A program made the translations under genes and the position numbers. From positions 496,001 through 560,000 of the forward strand of contig JADANN010000187.1 of the NCBI GenBank assembly GCA_018806985.1: a stretch of DNA of 64,000 bases, written 5' to 3'. How positions within the stretch are numbered: the stretch's first letter is position 1; every line of letters begins with the position of its first letter. Origin of the DNA: Angiostrongylus vasorum (taxonomy: Eukaryota > Nematoda > Chromadorea > Rhabditida > Metastrongylidae). Shown here piece after piece: positions 59,101-64,000 of the stretch. The notes under the pieces were generated by a model, which was given only the letters and a program-made list of their open reading frames with translations, ran no database searches and was not told the origin of the DNA.

Positions 59101-62100
59101 AGTTAGGGCGAGGTAATACTGCAATGTATAGTATTTCACTCCTATGTTTACAGGTCCTTGAGGCAGCATCAGCTATGGAATCATCTGCGTCTTCTGTTTC
59201 TCTCACCGTTTTCGAAATTGTAGGCGATATGGTATCCCATCACACGAAATTTCCGTTGACTTCCTCAGTAGCTTTTCTATCGCTGCCGTGGCTTACGGTA
59301 TATCACGATTTTGCTGAATTCGTTTTTTTCTGTTAACTGTTGAGAACCTACTGATTCCAAGTTTTCAGGACCCGGAGTTACAATTGCAGTCCAAACGTCA
59401 CATGACGTCACTTCCTCTATTGAAGGAAATGAACCGCTTGGCAAAAATGAGCGTCATCAGTAACAGTTTGTGTTTAGCAATTATTTCTAGCTTTTGCAAA
59501 TTGAGAAGACAAATATCCTATTTGTTTTCGTTTAGGTGATGACAGTGTTCTGGTGAATACATTATCAGCGCTTTCCTTGGTTCAAGGTTTCTGCGATTGG
59601 CGCCGGACCATTCTGCTATCAGCCATGTCTTCACATCGTTCTGCTCTTGTGCAAGTACGCTAATAACTCAGTTTAACAAGAAACATGTAAGGACATTTTA
59701 AGTTGGTCACAAAATTGAGTATTCTACGCTCAGTTTCTCTTTCTTTACAGTGAGTCATAAGAATTCCACCTTATGATACTGATGTGTCTGGTATATGAAA
59801 TATCACTCTGCGTTCAAATAATTTTAGACACTCCATATTCGATGAATTTTGTACTAGGTTAACACTACACCTTATTTAGTCGACCTCAGTAGGCTTAAAA
59901 AGCGATGATCTCTTGATCACAGAGGTTTCAGCATTATCGAGCCTTGCTATCTATTTGGAATTTTTAAAATGATGTTTTGAGAAAGTTATTCTATGGCGTC
60001 TTAAAATGCGTCATCATAGGCTGCTGTTTCTTACTTGTCCATGTTTGTATCGTCGCTTGATGCCCCGTCATTACATCGCCTTCTTATTCCAGCAATCGAA
60101 CTCGCTTCAAGTCCTAGTTTTACGAACTCCGGCGTGGACATGTCCTGTGTACTGAACGCTCTATCACATTCGATGTGTGCAAGCCATCCAGTCAACCGTG
60201 TTAACGGTACAGCTGGTGTTACATGTAGTGTCTGCGAGAAAATGATTTCTGGAACACCGATTCAAGAACGAGACAAAATTGATCAGCTGACAGGACTTTT
60301 TGAACTGCTTATACAAGTACTTACTGATTATAAGTACAAGAAAGAAAAACACATTAGATTAGAGGCTGCTGGATTATTACTGTCTGCTATTTGCCACGTA
60401 CAGTGCCCTCCGGACTTGTATCTGCAGCTGGTAAAAGCTAGTCTTAGCCTGATCAATGATGAAGACGAGGATGTGAGAAGTGTCTTCCAATCACCATTCA
60501 AAGTGATTGTTTCTGGCCAGCTTCCATCCGACTTGATCGAAGCGATTTTTTATGGACAGTTCTGCTCCAAATGCCCACCTGAGTGCGAACAGACAATGAT
60601 GGAAGCATCGACTCCATTTCTAGTAATAGCTACTAGATACTCAAGTTCTCCAGACCTTTCGAATAGATGCTTGCATCAGCTATTCATTCGTGCACTTCAT
60701 TTTTTTGATTCCATGGCAATATTCAATGACTGCAAGCGTACAATACAAGAGTTGTCTTCTCAAGAATTTCCTGAGAGCCTAGATCCTCGAAGATTTTTCG
60801 CACGGAGAAAACGGGCTTTTTGTTCTGACATAGTCAACGAATTGCTGTCTCTTTGGCGCGTTGATGGCGATTACTCTGATGAGATTTTTTGTGAAGAGAT
60901 AGATAATGTTTTGCAAACCGCACAAGAGCTTTTTAGCTTTGAAAACGTTTCTAGTTTCATACGCTCAGCGGTGTACATTGTTCCTCTGGTCCTCTTATCA
61001 GGTGTGGAAAATAGAGAGACTGCAGTGAAACTTCTAGATAGGCTTAGATTTCACGTATCTAAACACCGGCAGGACTTGATTTCAGAGTATTTCCCATCGG
61101 TTCTTGAAAAACCTCTGAATTTGGCAAAAAGGAAATTCCTCAAAAGCTTTATTAAAGACTACTGTGATCTTGACCTAAAACACTTGTTCTATACGAAGCG
61201 ATTTCTTTGTATTGTCTATGTGCTACAAAGTATAGCACTTGACACCCAAGGATATCTGGAGATTCTACAGAACATGTTCAGCTGGCAAATACGCAGCCAC
61301 CCTCGTGAAACTTTTTCCCTAACAGCTGTGATGAAGTTCAATTGCGAGTACCTTGGATTTTTGCTTTCATTTCGTCGTAGTTTGCTTGACGATGATCATT
61401 ATGAACAACGATCTGACCTGTTAGCTAGTTTGGCAACCATTATAAAATTAATTGACGAGAAGTTTCTGGAGGAAACCTGCAATAAGGTTATGGTTGTATT
61501 GCGTGCAGCTACATCTGTTGGTGAAGGATCTATAGCCGTTTGGACAGAATTCGTGCACAGACTCAGCGATCGAATGCTTACGAGTTTACTCCCCAAAATA
61601 TTGATTGCTATACAACCTTTGTTAAAATTTTCCGCTACCAACGATCTTCTTGATGATATCTTTGGTCGAAGGAAACCACTGGAAATTGAGCAGAGCGACG
61701 CATTTGAACGAACTGCAATGGTGCTCGTGAATAGCGAGAGCGGTGATTCGTCACGTATCAATTTCCACCTTCGTAGAATATTTACAGACGACTCTACCGA
61801 GAACATCATTTCAGGTTGTGTACGAATGCTAGTAGAGGAGTGTGACACGGTAGGGAGGGTGGTTCTGCAAAAACTACTCTCAGTACTGGACGGTACTCCT
61901 ATACCAGATGTGCTGGCTGCGAGCCTCATCCCCGCTTTGCTGCATACAATGCGTACTTCTGGCGATGGTAGTCTTCGTGTGTTGTCGGCTCAATGTCTTG
62001 GTCGGCTTGGTGCCGTAGATCCAGGAAGAATTGGTTCGGCCGGTGTTACCTCAACTTTGGATCAGAAAAAAATAGTTTTTGTTGACGATGCCAAGGAATT

Positions 62101-63927
62101 CTATATTGATATTCTGGAAAGCGCATGGCATGTATACTCTAGTATATTGGATGCTGATGTGCTAGACCAAGTAGAGTATGCCCTTCAGTCCTTGCTATCG
62201 GAACTCGTGGGGAAGACAGATGAATACGGCATTATGGAAAGGCTAAGCGACGAATGTCGGAGAGATATTGAACCGTTTCGGAGCAGTAGTCTTGTTCAAA
62301 CACACGATAACCGGGGACCAATCAAAGAAAGGCCTATTGTTGATCATGTCTCAGGATATGAAGACTGGCTATTGCAATGTTTCATAATTGGTTTTTCTAA
62401 GGTTCGCCAGCATCCTGAAAAAGAACTCTTCAAAGCTTTAAAATGGATAGTTTTTGCAAAGGACACAGTATTCACTCGACATGTCCTTCCTCAACTTATC
62501 ATTCGGCTCATTATCGAAAACAATGAAAGTGTGGTTAACGAGGTTCGTTCTGCCTTTGTTTACAATGCTTGACAAGCTAGTGTTTTTGGGATATGTGTGT
62601 TTGAACTCAAACCATGATTCAATGAAGGCAGGGAAAATGGTTGCATACAAAGTTTACTCTTCACTGTTTGAATCTTTTTTCGACTACTTGATCATCCACA
62701 TTTGATAATGGACTATGTACTATAGTAGATTGTACTAGTAGCAAGAGCGTTATTGCGAAGGAGAAAGCGTCGAGTGGAGTTAAAATTTTTTTTCTCTTTT
62801 TTGCTTTTTTTAGTACTGTGATGAAATGACAAGTGTTCTTCGTCGTGTTACCACAAACGCTGCGGGTTGGGTGCGGCTAGCAGCGCACGTGGTTTTCTCA
62901 GTTCTCGATACGCTAGAGCAATACGCAATACGAAGATTAGTTAAGAAAAGGAACAATGATAAGGTTAGTTCTGTTCGTCTTGGACGTGAACCACTTTATC
63001 GGTTGGAGTGGAATTTGATTTGTTCTTTTTTCTAATTCCGAGAGATTCCACACCTTCGTGTTTTAAGGAATTAGAGCGAACGCAATCATTTCTTTCCCGT
63101 GTTTTTTCGGAAACAACGAATAGTGGTTCATTGCTGGTGGTAGTGGCTGCGGAGAGATGTCAGTGCATGCATAGGGCACTTCGATGGTGTGAACAGCATG
63201 AAATTAAACAACGAAATTCTGGCTGCGAAAGTTTCGATCGGAGTCATTTTTACACTCTTGAGGTTGGTAAATCGTTCAACTTTTTGTTTTCCATTGTAAA
63301 TTTTTTTACTTCCGTTTAATAGTTTTTCTCCTCTGTCTTTAATTTCCTTTTCTCTGGCTTTGTCTTTCCTTTCTAGTCAACTCCTTTTTTTTAAATCATT
63401 CTTTTTTTCTCTTACTGCTAGCGTATCTACACACAACTACAAAACATTGATGGCGTGCTGGGATCATTTGAATGTATTTCCTCCTTCACATCCCCAACAG
63501 CAGATGAGCGAATCCTTGCACTTGAAGCTATTGGAGATTATAATGAAGCACTTCCACTTTATTCACAATCGGTTAACAGCAAAGAGGTAACACACAATCA
63601 GTTCTTATTTGGTCTTTTCGTGCTTATGATTTACTGAGAACTTGGGCTAAAAAACCTTTAATGTTGTAATTCAGTGCTTTCTCATTTAAATCTATCCTTG
63701 TACTTATTAATTCTTAGCTGTACTTCTCAATTCGTTTTTATCTTATTCAGCTTCAACTTATCAAATGTCTACTGCGTCTGAATCAACCTCAGCTGGCGCT
63801 AAATACAGCAATCTCATTCCATGAAATTGAAGACATATCACCACAGCTTGCTAGCTCTTTGATGTCAAGTCAATTGGAAGCCACCTGGCATCTGAGAGAT
63901 TGGGGTAGACTAGAAAAGATGGTACAG
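46986..63927 (+). CDS. atl-1: ATR-type checkpoint kinase, 5' part (3' end off the window)
   Basis: PI3K-like protein kinase ATR (C. elegans ATL-1), the nuclear sensor kinase that is recruited with its ATRIP partner to RPA-coated DNA and signals replication stress. Exons: 46986-47125, 48300-49026, 53203-53320, 56500-56612, 57799-57911, 57958-57977 (disputed), 58466-58508, 58832-58974, 59154-59297, 59369-59459, 59536-59654, 60020-62542, 62814-62963, 63068-63262, 63422-63586, 63751-63927. All junctions agree in phase except around the 20-nt exon. About 1,660 residues are present: helical HEAT-like N-terminus, a UME region with CLGRLGAVDPGRIG close to the vertebrate ATR sequence, and the start of the FAT domain. 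The kinase, PRD and FATC domains must lie to the right. Introns 1-3 are 1.2-4.2 kb and full of mobile elements; later introns are mostly short. Confidence 0.93.
48300..49026 (+). CDS. atl-1: atl-1 exon 2 (N-terminal helical repeats)
   Basis: This exon has about 242 codons and ends HESCLK at a GTGAGT donor. It is leucine-rich and amphipathic (FLQEKILHLAGLVRD, LKATCVLLFQQLLSLDL), as expected for the HEAT-like solenoid that binds ATRIP in the family. It continues in phase 0 into exon 3, 4.18 kb away. Confidence 0.87.
49480..50460 (-). mobile_element. Decayed mariner transposase
   Basis: Minus-strand fragments in order: PSAIDDDDFKELVEPN, ELAEELCVPTSTVWEHLKKI (the helix-turn-helix region), LLLRNQNDPFLYSIENC, APRKAEIAPVEHYADLLV, and the C-terminal SPEFFETGVNNLFLFGKK. 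These match the mariner transposase in order, but frameshifts and stops lie between them, and the catalytic DD34D residues are not intact. It lies in atl-1 intron 2, opposite to the gene. Confidence 0.75.
50900..52340 (+). mobile_element. Decayed RTE retrotransposon, 5'-truncated
   Basis: Broken plus-strand frames give QAG(I)P-like sequence, FIDYEKAFGSAETNAILLAL (near 51,195), VRQGDTISSKL (near 51,365), LADLRFAAHVF (near 51,480, where FADD is expected), WTEHIIGRTNDNE, and a C-terminal RKRNEW. The order is that of an RTE reverse transcriptase through its 3' end. The tail has CATCCAAATATCCAGG then AAGTAAGT. It lies in atl-1 intron 2. Confidence 0.82.
52368..52485. repeat. TA/CATA-type microsatellite
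   Basis: Degenerate ATATACAT and ATATGTAT units. The Y/I-rich frames through it are artefacts. Confidence 0.9.
52492..52875 (+). repeat. SINE family B, full length
   Basis: Head GGATAGCACAGTCGTG, B-box AGTTCGATTCC, core CATCCCTCCGGAGTTGGG, 3' body, and tail ATAAAAAATAAAAAATAAG. Confidence 0.9.
53203..53320 (+). CDS. atl-1: atl-1 exon 3
   Basis: VLMELLEAPEKKSFNNIAFS is preceded by a TTCCAG acceptor and ends at AC|GTAGGT in phase 1. It bridges exon 2 (phase 0) and exon 4, whose reading frame requires one incoming base, so both flanks support it. It sits between RTE and SINE B remnants in otherwise non-coding sequence. Confidence 0.8.
53661..54030 (+). repeat. SINE family B, full length
   Basis: Head GGATAGCACAGTGGTAGTAA, B-box GGTTCGATTCC, core CATTTCTCCGGGATCGGG, and tail TATAAAATATAAAATAAA. 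The 148-aa and 106-aa frames crossing it are shadows. Just upstream, 53,445-53,560 is ATT/GTT-rich simple sequence and 53,570-53,615 a family D scrap. Confidence 0.9.
54625..55690. repeat. SINE B (minus), SINE B (plus), family C in a row
   Basis: 54,625-54,880 is a minus-strand B copy. 55,125-55,435 is a plus-strand B copy starting in the core (CATCTCCTGGCGTTGGG). 55,462-55,690 is a C element with GCATTGGGTAACGCATGAG and the end CTGGTAGGCAATAAATAG. All lie in atl-1 intron 3. Confidence 0.7.
55712..56098 (+). repeat. Family D repeat, full length
   Basis: Runs from CTCCCAACGATTTACGCC to the tail GTTCAAGTATCAAGTATC. It is the cleanest plus-strand copy of the family. Confidence 0.82.
56500..57911 (+). 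CDS. atl-1: atl-1 exons 4-5
   Basis: Exon 4 (56500-56612) reads SRFEMVTTTITRLLSRLDGD and ends ADLTQ. Exon 5 (57799-57911) reads DLIERLLAVEPSNSSDSIES and ends FSQ plus two bases. Both have clean TTTCAG-type acceptors. A SINE B copy and a further B fragment occupy much of the intron between them. Confidence 0.85.
56915..57660 (+). repeat. SINE B copy and a second B fragment in an atl-1 intron
   Basis: 56,915-57,235 has the head GGGCGTAGTGAAATGGTTAG, B-box GGTTCGACCC, and tail TGTAAAATAAGTAAATAAA, with the core largely missing. 57,505-57,660 is a further diverged B 3' body. Confidence 0.62.
57958..57977 (+). CDS. atl-1: atl-1 exon 6, disputed micro-exon with a frame conflict
   Basis: After exon 5 (phase 2) there is a perfect-looking 46-nt intron, GTTTGTTAA to CTTCCAG, then 20 bases ending GGATAAG|GTTATG. 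Read as it stands it meets TAA and leaves phase 1, while the next exon needs phase 0. With one T fewer in its T7 run it would read ETFLDK and join in frame. Alternative: exon 5 joins an in-phase acceptor at 58487-58488, giving a 20-nt exon from 58489. Confidence 0.45.
58058..58332 (-). repeat. SINE family A, reversed
   Basis: Reversed 3' end (GGCGTTGGCACAATCCCCTG), core (GCCGACCTGGAGGGATGG), head (ACCACTGTGCTACACGCACC). It lies in the intron next to the disputed atl-1 micro-exon. Confidence 0.87.
58466..59654 (+). CDS. atl-1: atl-1 exons 7-11
   Basis: Exons 58466-58508 (CPFDEYQSLKEVLQ), 58832-58974 (FEGEWIASYCESRWQTLL), 59154-59297 (ends FLSLPWLT), 59369-59459 and 59536-59654 (VLVNTLSALSLVQGFCDWRR). 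SLPWLT and the following leucine-rich stretch with DWRR line up with the middle of vertebrate ATR (SLPWI and EWR). Introns are 71-365 nt with standard borders. Confidence 0.86.
60020..62542 (+). CDS. atl-1: atl-1 exon 12, large central exon with UME region
   Basis: This single exon of 841 codons enters and leaves in phase 0; its first codons AAVSYLSMFVSSL precede an internal ATG. It holds a long helical solenoid. Near 61,980-62,040 it has AQCLGRLGAVDPGRIG, the best-conserved mark of the ATR/MEI-41 UME region. WLLQCFIIGFSKVRQH and HVLPQLIIRLIIEN then match the stretch that leads into the FAT domain. The exon ends NNESVVNE at GAG|GTTCGT. Confidence 0.95.
62814..63927 (+). CDS. atl-1: atl-1 exons 13-16 (start of FAT domain)
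   Basis: Exons 62814-62963, 63068-63262, 63422-63586 and 63751-63927 are all phase 0. Readable FAT landmarks are FSVLDTLEQYAIRRL, AERCQCMHRALRWCEQ, LQNIDGVLGSFECIS, ALEAIGDYNEALPLYSQS and SQLEATWHLRDWGRLEKM. Each has a clear counterpart, in the same order, in vertebrate ATR. These TPR-like helical hairpins wrap the kinase domain. The open reading continues past the window edge. Confidence 0.93.
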
Positions 63928-64000
63928 GTTGGTCGTTAGTGCATTTAGATTCTTTGTTCAAAGAAGAGAGCGCCGTTTTAGTTTTCGAGAAACAATTATT

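Noticed and set aside
61399..61929. 176-aa minus-strand frame
   Set aside because: Antisense shadow of the large atl-1 exon.

Overview
This is eukaryotic DNA, most likely from a parasitic nematode; a strongylid/hookworm-like clade V worm is my best guess, inferred from style rather than from a marker gene. The reasons are AT-rich sequence, short introns with T-rich TTTCAG-type acceptors and GTAAG/GTTTG donors, ATG codons placed directly after such acceptors (the pattern of spliced-leader trans-splicing), and a dense load of short repeats with RTE and mariner remnants. There is no operon of prokaryotic type, no CRISPR array and no rRNA gene.

Layout. Positions 1 to about 32,200 hold no protein-coding gene I can support. 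They hold tRNA-derived SINE copies (families called A and B here), palindromic elements with a tRNA-like core (family C), a family ending like RTE (family D), foldback MITE-like elements, a 534-bp perfect AC array, and a decayed RTE retrotransposon at 28.3-29.9 kb. From 41,578 down to about 32,449 on the minus strand lies a RecQ5-type DNA helicase gene (rcq-5/RECQL5 orthologue, about 21 exons), assembled by joining exons whose phases agree. From 46,986 to the right edge on the plus strand lies the N-terminal two thirds of an ATR checkpoint kinase gene (atl-1/ATR orthologue, 16 exons seen). Its kinase and FATC domains are beyond the window.

The two genes are head to head and share a 5.4-kb upstream interval filled with repeats. 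Both act in genome stability: ATR senses RPA-coated single-stranded DNA and signals replication stress, and RECQL5-type helicases disrupt recombinase filaments and restrain transcription-replication conflict. Co-regulation is possible but is only inference from position.

The most interesting signals are mosaic SINE families that share one central core under different tRNA-like heads and tails, a non-autonomous family that shares its 3' end with RTE, long palindromes placed inside introns, a GC-AG intron in the helicase gene, and a one-base frame conflict at a T7 run in the ATR gene.
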